Positions 15,082-22,988 of a stretch of 27,663 nt of DNA are shown here, in pieces. The DNA lies in contig DBTI01000098.1 in the NCBI GenBank assembly GCA_002306975.1, forward strand, positions 1 through 27,663. Direction: 5' to 3'. A program made the position numbers and the translations under genes. The notes below the pieces were generated by a model. That model saw only the letters and a list, made by a program, of their open reading frames with translations. It did no database searches and was not told the origin of the DNA. Each line of letters opens with the position of its first letter. Position 1 is the stretch's first letter. Source of the stretch: Ruminococcaceae bacterium UBA1320 (lineage in GTDB: Bacteria > Bacillota > Clostridia > Oscillospirales > Ethanoligenentaceae).

Positions 15082-16443
15082 TTACATTACAAGCTCGAGA
15101 TCCTGATCCGCCGCGTCTCTATCCTGTCTGTCCATGAGCGCGTTCAGAATCATTTCAAGTATGCGGATGGCGCCGCGATAGCCGACAATAGGAAGATACG
15201 AGTGTATGTAGCGGTCGGTTATCGGGAAGCCGATTCTTACAAACGGCAGATCCTCGGCACGGGCAATATATTTTCCGTGTGTTCCGCCCATAAGCAGGTC
15301 TACCTTTTCATTTTTGAGCATCTGGTGCAGTTCAAACAGATCCGCAGCCGGTTTTGCAATTCCGTCAATATTGTGACGCTCGAAAACATCACTCATACGC
15401 TGATTGAACATTTCACCAGGTGTTCCGGTGATGCAGAAACGCGGAATCATACCTATGCTTGCCGCAAATTCAGCAAGGCCTATAACAGTATCGGGGTCTC
15501 CGAAAATCGCTACTTTTTTGTTGTGGAAATATGGGTGCGAGTCAATCATGATATCAACAAGCTGGCCTCTTTCTTCCTCAAGCTCATACGGAACCTCGCC
15601 TTTTGTTTGCTTTGTAAGCTCCATAACAAAACGGTCGGTCGCTTCGATTCCTATAGGAAGACCCATTATATTTCCTTTAACCTTGCACTTTTTATCAAGC
15701 AGCGCAACACCGGCGGCGGATGCGAATTCGCCAAGACCGACAGAATAATCGCAGTCGCCAAGACCGATGATATCAGCGATTTTCGTGCCGCCCTTAGGAT
15801 ACATATCAAACTTTCCGGTCATCGGAGCGTCAAGAACACCGCTTGTATCGGGCAGCATGGTATAATCGACGCCCAGAAGTGAAGCGATACGCTTGATTTC
15901 CCTCATGTCGCCCGGATTGACAAAGCCGGGTATCAGAGCGGCCTTGCCGTTTTTAACTCCGGTTGATTTTGAAAGATAATTGATAAAACCGCAGATCATA
16001 TTTGAAAATCCCGTTATATGAGAACCCACATAACTCGGGGTGTTTGTGTGAACAACAAATTTCCCTTCGGGGATTTCCATTTGGGAAATGTAGGTGCGGA
16101 TATCGTCACCGATTGTCTCGGAAAGACAGGTTGTGTGCACTGCGATAATATCTGGGTCGTATATTTCAAATATGTTTTTCGCAGCGGTTTTAAGGTTTGA
16201 ACCTCCGCCAAAAACAGAAGCGCCCTCAGTGAAGGAACTGGTGGTAGCCATTGCAGGCTCCTTGAAGTGCCTTGACAGCAGTGTTCTGTGATATGAGCAG
16301 CAGCCTTGCGAACCATGGCTATGCGGCATACAGCGATGAACACCGAGCGCGGCATACATAGCGCCGATCGGCTGACAGGTCTTTGCCGGGTTTATGCGCA
16401 GCGCTTTTCTTTCGGATATTTCTTTTGGTGTTCCGTTAAGCAT
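15082..16443 (-). CDS. nifK: Nitrogenase MoFe protein beta chain NifK
   Basis: NifK forms the alpha2-beta2 MoFe protein with NifD and shares the P-cluster. The 453-residue chain is the short clostridial form, lacking the N-terminal extension of Azotobacter NifK (about 520 residues). P-cluster cysteines are in INPAKTCQPIGAMYAALG (Cys23), HGSQGCCSYHRT (Cys48) and HTTCLSETIGDD (Cys106). Also seen are SSFTEGASVFGGGSNL and GTHGKYIARAEDLPFVRIGF. The ATG at 16443 overlaps the nifD stop (TAATG) with GGAGGTG upstream, so the two subunits are translationally coupled. The attenuator-like hairpin follows the gene. Confidence 0.97.
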   Translation of the reverse strand: MLNGTPKEISERKALRINPAKTCQPIGAMYAALGVHRCMPHSHGSQGCCSYHRTLLSRHFKEPAMATTSSFTEGASVFGGGSNLKTAAKNIFEIYDPDIIAVHTTCLSETIGDDIRTYISQMEIPEGKFVVHTNTPSYVGSHITGFSNMICGFINYLSKSTGVKNGKAALIPGFVNPGDMREIKRIASLLGVDYTMLPDTSGVLDAPMTGKFDMYPKGGTKIADIIGLGDCDYSVGLGEFASAAGVALLDKKCKVKGNIMGLPIGIEATDRFVMELTKQTKGEVPYELEEERGQLVDIMIDSHPYFHNKKVAIFGDPDTVIGLAEFAASIGMIPRFCITGTPGEMFNQRMSDVFERHNIDGIAKPAADLFELHQMLKNEKVDLLMGGTHGKYIARAEDLPFVRIGFPITDRYIHSYLPIVGYRGAIRILEMILNALMDRQDRDAADQDLELVM

Positions 16444-18047
16444 TATTCCTCACCTCCGGTAAGATTTCCTTCAAGAACCGTACTCTTCTTCCAGGGGGCA
16501 ACGGCGAATTTCCACGTCGGGCTGTAAATACCCATATCAACGTCACGGGCAAAATTTACCGCGCCTTTGAAACCGGCATAAGGGCCGCTGTAATCATAAG
16601 AGTGAAGCTGTCTTGATAAAACGCCGTTTTTCTGTGCGACGAACTTGTCTTTTACGCCTGAGAAAAAGATATCAGGTTTAAGGTAGTTGAGAATCTGTTC
16701 TGTTTCATAGTGGTTAAGGTCGTCAATGATTAACGCGCCCTTATCCATTTCTTTTATCAAACCTGCATAGTAGTCGAGCGGAATCTTGTCTTTTAGGCTT
16801 TCATACTGTTCCTTGCTAAGATAAACATGGAACTTGCTTTCATCCGGTTCAACCGTAATTGTTTCTATATTCTTGCTGTCGGCGTCAACTTTGATACTCG
16901 AAATAACTTCGCGTCCCTCATAGTCGTCACGGTGAGCAAATTCATAGCCTGCCATAATGGTTGAAATGCCAAGTTCTTTTAAAAGCAATTGATAATGATG
17001 CGCGCGCGAGCCGCCGACATACAGCGCCGCAGTTTTGCCTGTAAGACGCTTTTTGTAATAGTCCATCCGATCTTCAATGTCCGCAACTTCTTCGGCGATT
17101 ACCTGCTCTGTGCGTTCTGAAAGCTCCGGGTCACCGAAATAGAGCGCTATATCTCTCAGCGCTTTGCTCATGCTCTTTACTCCGATAAAATTGACTTTAA
17201 CCCAGTCGGTGCCGTATTTTGTCTTGAGCATTTCGGCAATGTAATTTATTGAGCGGTGGCACTGCACCAGATTAAGGCTAGCTTTATGCGCACAGGAATA
17301 ATCGTCTATCGAGCCGTCGCCGGTAAAGGTGGAGATGATCTCGTAGCCTATCTTTTTGAGGACACGCTCAACCTCCCAGGCGTCGCCGCCTATATTGTAT
17401 TCGCCCAAAATGTTGATGGCGTATTTGCCGACCTTGCGCTCGCCTGTACCGACTACATATTTCATAAGCTGGTTGTTTGCGATATGATGCCCGGCCGATT
17501 GGCTTACGCCCTTATAACCTTCGCAGCTGAACGCGATAACTTTGATGCCAAGTTTTTCTGTCATGGAGCTTGCCACGGCGTTGATATCGTCACCGATAAG
17601 ACCAACGGGGCATGTGGCACAGATGCAGATCGCTTTCGGATGAAAGATGTCATAGGCTTCCTGCACTGCCTGTGTCAGCTTTTTGACACCGCCAAATACG
17701 ATGTCACTTTCCTGCATATCTGTAGAAAAGCAGTACTGAATAAAGTCAGTCTTGTTGTCGCCTCTTGCCACAGCCTTGTTGCGCCGTGTCAGCCATGAAT
17801 AATATCCGCAGCCGATCGGTCCGTGCGTTATTGTGACAATATCATTGGTAGGGCCGACGACAACGCCTTTACATCCTGCGTAGCAGCATCCGCGGCTTGA
17901 GATTATGCCGGGAATCGTTCTGGCATTCGCGGCAACTTCCAGCAGTTCGTCGTCCGAGGTTTTTTCAAGGACATGAGCTTTGCGGTTTTTATATACTTTA
18001 GCGGGATAATTGTCCAGCAGTCTTTCAAGAGTTTTTTCCAAATCCAT
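16443..18047 (-). CDS. nifD: Nitrogenase MoFe protein alpha chain NifD
   Basis: NifD carries the FeMo-cofactor active site. The 534-residue protein has P-cluster cysteines in SRGCCYAGCKGVVVGP (Cys54), HGPIGCGYYSW (Cys80) and ATCPVGLIGDD (Cys146). Cofactor ligands are Cys263 (LNLVQCHRSINYI) and His482 (RQLHSYDYSGPY). Environment residues Gln183 and His187 (GVSQSAGHHIAN) and Arg88 are kept, supporting a functional Mo-type enzyme. An insertion at about residues 380-435, between YEFAHRDDYEG and GALIIDDLNHYETEQI, is the roughly 50-residue insert typical of clostridial NifD. No delta-subunit gene is present, which argues against V- or Fe-only nitrogenase. The ATG at 18047 has AAGGGGTGA just upstream and follows nifI2 by 8 bases. 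Confidence 0.97.
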   Translation of the reverse strand: MDLEKTLERLLDNYPAKVYKNRKAHVLEKTSDDELLEVAANARTIPGIISSRGCCYAGCKGVVVGPTNDIVTITHGPIGCGYYSWLTRRNKAVARGDNKTDFIQYCFSTDMQESDIVFGGVKKLTQAVQEAYDIFHPKAICICATCPVGLIGDDINAVASSMTEKLGIKVIAFSCEGYKGVSQSAGHHIANNQLMKYVVGTGERKVGKYAINILGEYNIGGDAWEVERVLKKIGYEIISTFTGDGSIDDYSCAHKASLNLVQCHRSINYIAEMLKTKYGTDWVKVNFIGVKSMSKALRDIALYFGDPELSERTEQVIAEEVADIEDRMDYYKKRLTGKTAALYVGGSRAHHYQLLLKELGISTIMAGYEFAHRDDYEGREVISSIKVDADSKNIETITVEPDESKFHVYLSKEQYESLKDKIPLDYYAGLIKEMDKGALIIDDLNHYETEQILNYLKPDIFFSGVKDKFVAQKNGVLSRQLHSYDYSGPYAGFKGAVNFARDVDMGIYSPTWKFAVAPWKKSTVLEGNLTGGEE

Positions 18048-18055
18048 TCACCCCT

Positions 18056-18436
18056 TTATATCGCATCATCGCCGGATTCGCCGGTTCTTACTCTTATTGC
18101 ATCTTCAAGCGGCAGCACAAAAACCTTACCGTCGCCCGGGTTGCCCGTGCTGTTTGTAATCATGATCGTGTCAACGGCTTTTTTTACATCGTCGTCGCTG
18201 ACAACCACTACGATCAACCTTTTGGGAATTAACCGGTGACTTTCCGACAGTTCCTCTGCAAGCTTTGTGCTGACATTGCCCTCAAGCACCGATTCGTCAA
18301 TATATTGAAAATTGACGCGTGCTTTTCCCCTGCCCATTACCTTGCATCCGGTGATGGATGGAAAACCGTTTTCCATAAGCGTTTCTTTTGTCTGGTTAAT
18401 CATGTTTTGACGGATAACGGCAATAATTTCCTTCAT
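18056..18436 (-). CDS. nifI2: PII-like nitrogenase regulator NifI2
   Basis: NifI2 acts with NifI1 as a complex that binds MoFe protein and shuts nitrogenase down after ammonium addition, with 2-oxoglutarate relieving the block (established in methanogens). The 126-residue protein has the PII fold: start MKEIIAVIRQ, GCKVMGRGKARVNFQYID opening a long T-loop (about residues 38-67), and the C-terminal GDGKVFVLPLEDAIRVRTGE. The long T-loop lacks the uridylylation Tyr context of GlnB, which distinguishes it as NifI2. The ATG at 18436 has AAGGAG 8 bases upstream; that site overlaps the nifI1 stop. Location between nifH and nifD is the diagnostic context. Confidence 0.94.
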   Translation of the reverse strand: MKEIIAVIRQNMINQTKETLMENGFPSITGCKVMGRGKARVNFQYIDESVLEGNVSTKLAEELSESHRLIPKRLIVVVVSDDDVKKAVDTIMITNSTGNPGDGKVFVLPLEDAIRVRTGESGDDAI

Positions 18437-18448
18437 CGTTATTTCTCC

Positions 18449-18775
18449 TTATAGGGATTTCGTTGCAGAACTGATCGTATACGCTTCCTCTACAGGAGTG
18501 ATAAAGATTTTGCCGTCGCCAAACGCGCCCTTTTCGCCTGTCTTGGCATTTTTCATGATGACTTTTACGACATCTTCCTTGTCTGTGTCGTTGACCACCA
18601 TCATGAGCATGACCTTTGGCAGCTCGTCATAATAGACTTCGCCGACCTTAACGCCCTTCTGCTTGCCGCGGCCGGCCACGTCTATCTTGGTGACGGCCGG
18701 AAATCCCGCGTCCAATAATTCGGAAAGCACAATGCCCGATTTATCCGGGCGGATGATTGCTCTGATCATTAACAT
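18449..18775 (-). CDS. nifI1: PII-like nitrogenase regulator NifI1
   Basis: NifI1 is the first of the two PII-family subunits of the post-translational ammonium switch. The 108-residue protein starts MLMIRAIIRPDKSGIVL, has VAGRGKQKGVKVGEVYYDEL in the T-loop region and ends with GDGKIFITPVEEAYTI, the PII C-terminal signature. The ATG at 18775 has AAGGTGG 8 bases upstream; a second ATG lies two codons on. It is separated from nifH by about 140 bases that include a GC-rich hairpin. Confidence 0.94.
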   Translation of the reverse strand: MLMIRAIIRPDKSGIVLSELLDAGFPAVTKIDVAGRGKQKGVKVGEVYYDELPKVMLMMVVNDTDKEDVVKVIMKNAKTGEKGAFGDGKIFITPVEEAYTISSATKSL

Positions 18776-18842
18776 ATAATAACCACCTTACATCATTAAT
18801 TTGATATCTCAATGTTAAATTACCTGTCGCTACCACCAATTC

Positions 18843-18871
18843 GGCACCGCCTAAAGCGCGGGCCGGCGGCC
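18843..18871 (-). other. GC-rich hairpin between nifH and nifI1
   Basis: In the mRNA sense GGCCGCC pairs with GGCG-GT-GCC (7 pairs, two-base bulge, 13-base loop). It is the only GC-rich block in an AT-rich gap and has no T-run after it. Such a stem may protect the 3' end of a nifH-only transcript, which would fit the high demand for NifH. Confidence 0.4.
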
Positions 18872-18916
18872 TGTAATTAAATTGCGGTATGCCTTGAATC
18901 AAATGTTCTTCCTGTT

Positions 18917-19741
18917 TCAGACATCCATAAGGCCAAATTCAGACATAAGCTCTTCAAGTCGCGGCATGCTCAACGGTTTTGGAATTATGAACATATCGTT
19001 GCCGTCAACCGCTTCGGCAAGTCCCGCGTATTCCATCGCCTGCTCTGACTCAGCGTCATACTCGGTGACGGTCTGCTTGTGGATTTCCGCTCTCTGTACA
19101 AGATTGTCACGGGGAACAAAATAAATCATCTGGGTGCCGATTTCCTTGGCAAAGGCTTCTACAAGATCCTTTTCGCGGTCGACTTTTCTGGAATTGCAAA
19201 TGATACCGCCTATACGTACTCCACCGGAATTCGCATATTTCTGTATACCTTTAGAGATATTGTTTGCGGCATATATTGCCATCATTTCGCCGCTTGCAAC
19301 GATGTAAATTTCCTTTGCCTTGCCCTCGCGCATAGGCATGGCAAAACCGCCGCAGACAACATCGCCGAGAACGTCATAAAAAACATAGTCTAAATCCTCG
19401 GTATAGGCGCCAAGCTGCTCAAGCAAACCTATTGCTGTGATAATTCCACGCCCAGCGCAGCCAACACCCGGTTCCGGGCCGCCGGATTCAACGCAGCGAA
19501 TACCGTGAAAACCTGTTTTAAGTATATTCTCGAGCTCTACATCTTCTCCTTCTTCACGCAGTGTATCGAGCGTTGTTTTCTGCTGAAGTCCGCCAAGAAG
19601 CATGCGTGTTGAATCCGCCTTTGGGTCACATCCCACTACCATGATGTTCTTGTTCTTGCGATAAGCAAGTGCGGCTGTCAGATTCTGAGTTGTTGTTGAT
19701 TTTCCGATGCCGCCTTTTCCGTAAATAGCTACCTGTCTCAT
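18917..19741 (-). CDS. nifH: Nitrogenase Fe protein NifH
   Basis: NifH is the homodimeric ATP-dependent reductase that delivers electrons to MoFe protein and also acts in cofactor maturation. The 274-residue protein has the Walker A motif GKGGIGKST (residues 8-16), GCDPKADST, and the [4Fe-4S] ligand cysteines Cys95 (PGVGCAGRGI) and Cys130 (YDVLGDVVCGGFAMP). Arg98, next to the first ligand, is the residue ADP-ribosylated in organisms with DraT; no draT is seen here. Length and motifs match functional anaerobe-type NifH. The ATG at 19741 has AAGGAGGT 6 bases upstream. It is the first gene of the operon and is preceded by three terminator-like hairpins. Confidence 0.98.
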   Translation of the reverse strand: MRQVAIYGKGGIGKSTTTQNLTAALAYRKNKNIMVVGCDPKADSTRMLLGGLQQKTTLDTLREEGEDVELENILKTGFHGIRCVESGGPEPGVGCAGRGIITAIGLLEQLGAYTEDLDYVFYDVLGDVVCGGFAMPMREGKAKEIYIVASGEMMAIYAANNISKGIQKYANSGGVRIGGIICNSRKVDREKDLVEAFAKEIGTQMIYFVPRDNLVQRAEIHKQTVTEYDAESEQAMEYAGLAEAVDGNDMFIIPKPLSMPRLEELMSEFGLMDV

Positions 19742-19755
19742 AAAAAGACCTCCTT

Positions 19756-19800
19756 AAAAATATTAAAAAGGCCGTCACAACGTATTACGTTATGCCGACC
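19756..19800 (-). terminator. nifH leader hairpin 3 (nearest the start codon)
   Basis: In the mRNA sense GGTCGGCATAACGTA pairs with TACGTTGTGACGGCC, with one mismatch and two G-U pairs, followed at once by TTTTTAATATTTTT and then the AAGGAGG ribosome site. It could terminate transcription or control access to the ribosome site. Confidence 0.6.
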
Positions 19801-19811
19801 TCTTTGTCTGG

Positions 19812-19861
19812 AATAAAAAAAACGGGGTCACGATACGCATAAGCGCACCGGTGACCCCGTT
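19812..19861 (-). terminator. nifH leader hairpin 2, strong intrinsic terminator
   Basis: AACGGGGTCAC and GTGACCCCGTT form an 11-bp perfect stem with a 19-base loop; on the transcribed strand the arm runs into eight T (TTTTTTTTATTCC). It lies about 70-120 bases before the nifH ATG, downstream of the predicted promoter, so it should act as an attenuator for the whole nif operon. Confidence 0.75.
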
Positions 19862-19867
19862 GTCTGA

Positions 19868-19914
19868 CAAAAATAAAAAATAAAGTTATCGCTCGACAAG
19901 CCGTGCGATAACTT
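19868..19914 (-). terminator. nifH leader hairpin 1
   Basis: AAGTTATCGC and GCGATAACTT form a 10-bp perfect stem with a 12-base loop, followed on the transcribed strand by TTATTTTTTATTTTTG. GACAAG before the stem could alternatively pair with CTTGTC in the loop, giving a competing fold. Confidence 0.6.
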
Positions 19915-19967
19915 CCTTGTCTTTAATGCTACTGAAGCAATTGTTTTTTTACAGTTTCTTTATCTTT

Positions 19968-19997
19968 ACTATATCATACATTTTTATTGAAATGCAA
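19968..19997 (-). promoter_or_regulatory. Candidate promoter of the nif operon
   Basis: TTGCAT (19997-19992) and TATAGT (19973-19968), 18 bases apart on the minus strand. A start near 19960 gives a leader of about 220 bases containing all three hairpins. The divergent regulator has the same -35 box and spacing (TTGCAT, 18 bases, TATAAT). AT-rich sequence makes chance matches possible. Confidence 0.5.
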
Positions 19998-20671
19998 TAG
20001 AAACACTATAATTTAATTCAATCTTGTATGCTTAACTACATAATAAATAAAAACAGCCTATTGTTTTGTGCCATATGCAGTATAATAAATATTGATTATT
20101 CATTATCGGCCAGCAAAGCAAAGGTGATGCTCAAGCTATTATATAATAATAGCCCATTCTCAGTGTGTAGATTTTAAATGTTTATTGTAGAGTTTAAATA
20201 AAGTATTGACTAATATGAAATATCATGGCATGGATTTTGTCATATCATCCAAATTTCATTAAACATTTATTACACTTTAGCCATGCTTATTCAATCGCCG
20301 TTTTTGCATGATTTCTATTTTGATTATTCATATCCTATATAGCAACAGCGGCTCTGCTATCAAGCAGAGCCGCTGTTGCAGGTGGTTAATATGTTAATGA
20401 TCAGAATTCAAAGTAAAAAGTGATGCCTCGTTATTCATTCATCATGTTTCATTGCTATTTATTATATTACAACAAACTTGGAATTTCAAGCTTTATATCG
20501 AATTAAATCAATTTCAGTAATATCGACTAATTATATTAACAATATATTAAGTTGTTCTATCGATTATTTTCGTTTCGCATATCCATCAAAGAACATTCTA
20601 CTGTTTAAATATCGTTTTATCATATTTTGTCATGTTTCATGTAGTATTATCTTGTTGTTTTGCTTTTTCAC
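19998..20671. other. Long AT-rich intergenic region between nifH and the divergent regulator
   Basis: I see no credible gene in this stretch: the only frame of any length, at 20478-20711, is AT-driven and has no ribosome site. It contains an isolated 17-bp perfect hairpin (20342-20379), and otherwise only AT-rich sequence with weak promoter-like words. Confidence 0.6.
20342..20379. other. Isolated perfect 17-bp hairpin
   Basis: GCAACAGCGGCTCTGCT (20342-20358) and its exact complement (20363-20379) flank an ATCA loop. Neither side has a T-run and no open gene ends near it, so it is not a standard terminator. It is GC-rich in very AT-rich surroundings. Confidence 0.6.
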
Positions 20672-20701
20672 TTGCATTCGTAACAGTCTATTTGCTATAA
20701 T
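20672..20701 (+). promoter_or_regulatory. Promoter of the HTH-PBP regulator gene
   Basis: TTGCAT (20672-20677) and TATAAT (20696-20701), 18 bases apart, lie about 40 bases before the start codon at 20743. Confidence 0.65.
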
Positions 20702-20742
20702 GTACAGGTAATTAACATTTGCTTTTTGAAAGGCTGATTGAT

Positions 20743-21699
20743 ATGAGTGATAATCCTGCGCTTACCCCACAAGAGGTAGCCGATATACTAAAGATAACGA
20801 AAAATACCGTTTATGAACTGATAAAGCGTGGTAAACTCAACGGTTATCGAGTCGGCAACAAGGTTCGCGTTGACCTTAATGATGTTGAAGAATATAAGAA
20901 CTCAACAAAAAATATAAAATCCCATGAAATGTTTCAAAGATCAGGAGAGCCCTTAATCGTATCGGCATCTGAGCCATTCACTGTTCAAGGCAACAGCTTT
21001 GTCATTTGCGGACAGGATATAATGCTTGATGTGTTATCTCGGATGCTTGCCATGTACTCAAATTCGAACACACAGATACTGCGCTCATACGCCGGCAGTT
21101 ATAACGGTCTTTATGCTTTATATAATAATGAAGTGCAGCTTGCCACCGCCCATCTTTGGGACAGCACCACCAATCAATATAACATACCCTACATCAGGTG
21201 CATGCTACCGGGCACGCCCGCCGTTATTTATCATCTTGCCGACCGCATGCAGGGCTTTTATGTCGCAAAGGGAAACCCAAAAGGTATAACCGGCTGGGAC
21301 GATCTAAAACGCGACGATCTTACCATTGTCAACCGTGAAAAGGGCAGCGGAACCCGCGTGTTACTTGATGAACGTATGCGCCTTTTAGGACTTGACTCAC
21401 GCAGTATCCGCGGCTATAACCGGGAAAGCCTGACTCATCTTGCTGTGGCCGGAATCGTATCACGAGGGGGCGCCGATTTCGCTATCGGCAATGAAAAGGT
21501 CGCCGCACAGGTAAGCAATGTCGATTTCATTCCACTGCAAAAAGAACGCTATGACCTTATTATTAAAAAAGAAAATATGCGCAATCCGATTTTTGAATAT
21601 GTTATAAAAATCATAAACTCTGATGAGTTTAAACAAGAGCTTTTGGGTATCGGCGGCTATGATCTGAATGAGACCGGAACGGTTCTTGCCGAAACCTGA
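20743..21699 (+). CDS. HTH regulator with periplasmic-binding-like sensor domain, divergent from nifH
   Basis: This 318-residue protein is a probable ligand-responsive DNA-binding protein. Residues about 7-52 form an excisionase/MerR-type helix-turn-helix (LTPQEVADILKITKNTVYEL, IKRGKLNGYRVGNKVRVD). From about residue 70 a soluble periplasmic-binding-protein-like domain follows (SFVICGQDIMLDVLSRML, GSYNGLYALYNNEVQLATAH, TIVNREKGSGTRVLLDE, FAIGNEKVAAQ). This HTH_17 plus PBP_like pairing is known among prokaryotic regulators, some linked to molybdate or tungstate genes; that ligand is my inference from the modAB-containing operon nearby. There is no signal peptide, so it acts in the cytosol. The ATG at 20743 has GAAAGG 9 bases upstream; a TTG at 20719 is less likely. 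Confidence 0.8.
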   Translation: MSDNPALTPQEVADILKITKNTVYELIKRGKLNGYRVGNKVRVDLNDVEEYKNSTKNIKSHEMFQRSGEPLIVSASEPFTVQGNSFVICGQDIMLDVLSRMLAMYSNSNTQILRSYAGSYNGLYALYNNEVQLATAHLWDSTTNQYNIPYIRCMLPGTPAVIYHLADRMQGFYVAKGNPKGITGWDDLKRDDLTIVNREKGSGTRVLLDERMRLLGLDSRSIRGYNRESLTHLAVAGIVSRGGADFAIGNEKVAAQVSNVDFIPLQKERYDLIIKKENMRNPIFEYVIKIINSDEFKQELLGIGGYDLNETGTVLAET

Positions 21700-21763
21700 T
21701 GTGAAAAATCAAGGTCTATTCTAATTGGGTAACTAAACAGCACTTAATATTTCTTATTTAACT

Positions 21764-21806
21764 AAAAAATCGACTTCCCCCGGTATTTTGGGGAAGTCGA
21801 TTTTTT
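21764..21806. terminator. Bidirectional terminator between the regulator and the ketopantoate reductase gene
   Basis: ATCGACTTCCCC and GGGGAAGTCGAT form a 12-bp perfect stem with A-run and T-run flanks on both sides, so it can end transcription from both converging genes. Confidence 0.9.
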
Positions 21807-22763
21807 TTATAGGTTATAAAGGCTTTCTACTGATTTTATCATCTGCACAATTATTTTGTTATATGGCGTTTCAATATGATATTCACTTCCGATTCTAACC
21901 ACCGCACCATTTAGGCTGTCGATTTCAGTCGGAATCTTTCTCTCGATGTCCTGTAACGTGGAAGAACGGTGTTCATAGGTGGGCGGCAATATCTTTTCAA
22001 AAAACTCTTTTTTATACGACTCTGAATCTTTCCAGAACGTTTCGCAGCCGGCAGCGTGCATTACCGTAAAAATCTCATCGATGATATTGCTGATAATCGC
22101 AATTGAACTGTCACTTTTGGCAAGCCCGCCATAGTTGACCCTTAAAATTGCGCTCAACGGGTTTAACGCGCAGTTATACAGCAGTTTTGCCCACAGCGTT
22201 TTGCCGATTTCATTTGTTACCTCACACGGAATGCCGCCGTTTTTAATTGCGTCGGCAAGATTTGCAGCGGCCTCTGCGAGAGCGCCGAAAATACTTCCGA
22301 TTGACACCGGTTTTGAAAAAACCGTAACTTCACTGATGTTTGGCTGCGGGCGCTGAAACCCGATTGCAAAACTCACGTGATAGATCCGCTGCAAATCAAA
22401 TATACCTTTAAACACCTGCTCATTTCCGTAACCATTTTGGAAAAGCATAATCAGGCCGTTGGAATTCAAAATATCGGTTTTACGCTTGGCAATGCCTGTT
22501 GCTATATCGGCATTGCCTGTTGTTTTTGCACTGATAATAACAAAGTCATATCCGGCGCCTGCTTCTTCAACACTATTAAAAACTCGCAATCTATTTGCAG
22601 GAACAACGACATGCCCAAATAGACCGTACCGTTCAATGCCATTGTTTCGAATACTCTGTGCGGTTGTCCCCCTTGCCACCAAATCTGTTTCAACATCCGA
22701 GTTACAAAGAGCCGACGCGGTGGCTATTCCCACGGCTCCACAGCCGATAATTAGTACTTTCAT
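21807..22763 (-). CDS. Ketopantoate reductase family protein (ApbA/PanE)
   Basis: PanE reduces 2-dehydropantoate to pantoate with NADPH in pantothenate synthesis. The 318-residue protein has the N-terminal Rossmann motif IGCGAVG (residues 6-12), DFVIISAKTTGN and LMLFQNGYGNE. The C-terminal helical domain holds the catalytic-Lys segment KTLWAKLLYNCALNPLSAIL and the Glu-containing RSSTLQDIERKIPTEIDSLN. These match ApbA_C well. The family includes paralogues of other substrates, and no other pantothenate genes are nearby, so I leave the symbol empty. The ATG at 22763 has AAGGAGAG 11 bases upstream. Copy C of the dispersed repeat ends just before that ribosome site. Confidence 0.85.
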   Translation of the reverse strand: MKVLIIGCGAVGIATASALCNSDVETDLVARGTTAQSIRNNGIERYGLFGHVVVPANRLRVFNSVEEAGAGYDFVIISAKTTGNADIATGIAKRKTDILNSNGLIMLFQNGYGNEQVFKGIFDLQRIYHVSFAIGFQRPQPNISEVTVFSKPVSIGSIFGALAEAAANLADAIKNGGIPCEVTNEIGKTLWAKLLYNCALNPLSAILRVNYGGLAKSDSSIAIISNIIDEIFTVMHAAGCETFWKDSESYKKEFFEKILPPTYEHRSSTLQDIERKIPTEIDSLNGAVVRIGSEYHIETPYNKIIVQMIKSVESLYNL

Positions 22764-22784
22764 GCAGCAAATTCTCTCCTTCTC

Positions 22785-22835
22785 GCAATTTCAAATAAAA
22801 ACGTAAATATAGAATGTTATCCTCCGCCTGCGGCG
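22785..22835 (-). repeat. Dispersed intergenic repeat, copy C
   Basis: Read on the minus strand: CGCCGCAGGCGGAGGATAAC, then CGTTTTTATTTGAAATTGC. The last 19 bases match copy B almost exactly, and the GGCGG-GGATAA part matches copy D. The CCGC-AGGCGG part can form a short stem. Confidence 0.6.
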
Positions 22836-22988
22836 TTCGGGCAACAAAACCATTCCGCTTTATTATCATTGTTATCGTAAAGCTGTATTAATTATAGCCC
22901 ACATTCAGTGCTATTTCAAAGTTTCTTAGGTCAGCCAAACTCCACAAGCCGTCTGAAATTGAGAATTGTGCTTTCTGAGGCATCTGAA

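Noticed and set aside
15202..15882. Plus-strand open frame of 226 codons
   Set aside because: It lies wholly antisense to nifK and is explained by codon bias of that gene.
17256..17798. Plus-strand open frame of 180 codons
   Set aside because: It is antisense to nifD, whose motifs are intact; the translation shows no family motif and no ribosome site.
16443..18047. Possibility that the system is a vanadium or iron-only nitrogenase, because of the AnfO-like gene
   Set aside because: No delta subunit gene lies between the alpha and beta genes, nifE/nifN-B and modAB are present, and NifD and NifK have Mo-type motifs with the clostridial insert.
20478..20711. Small plus-strand frame before the HTH-PBP regulator
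   Set aside because: It has AT-driven composition, no ribosome site, and overlaps the regulator promoter.
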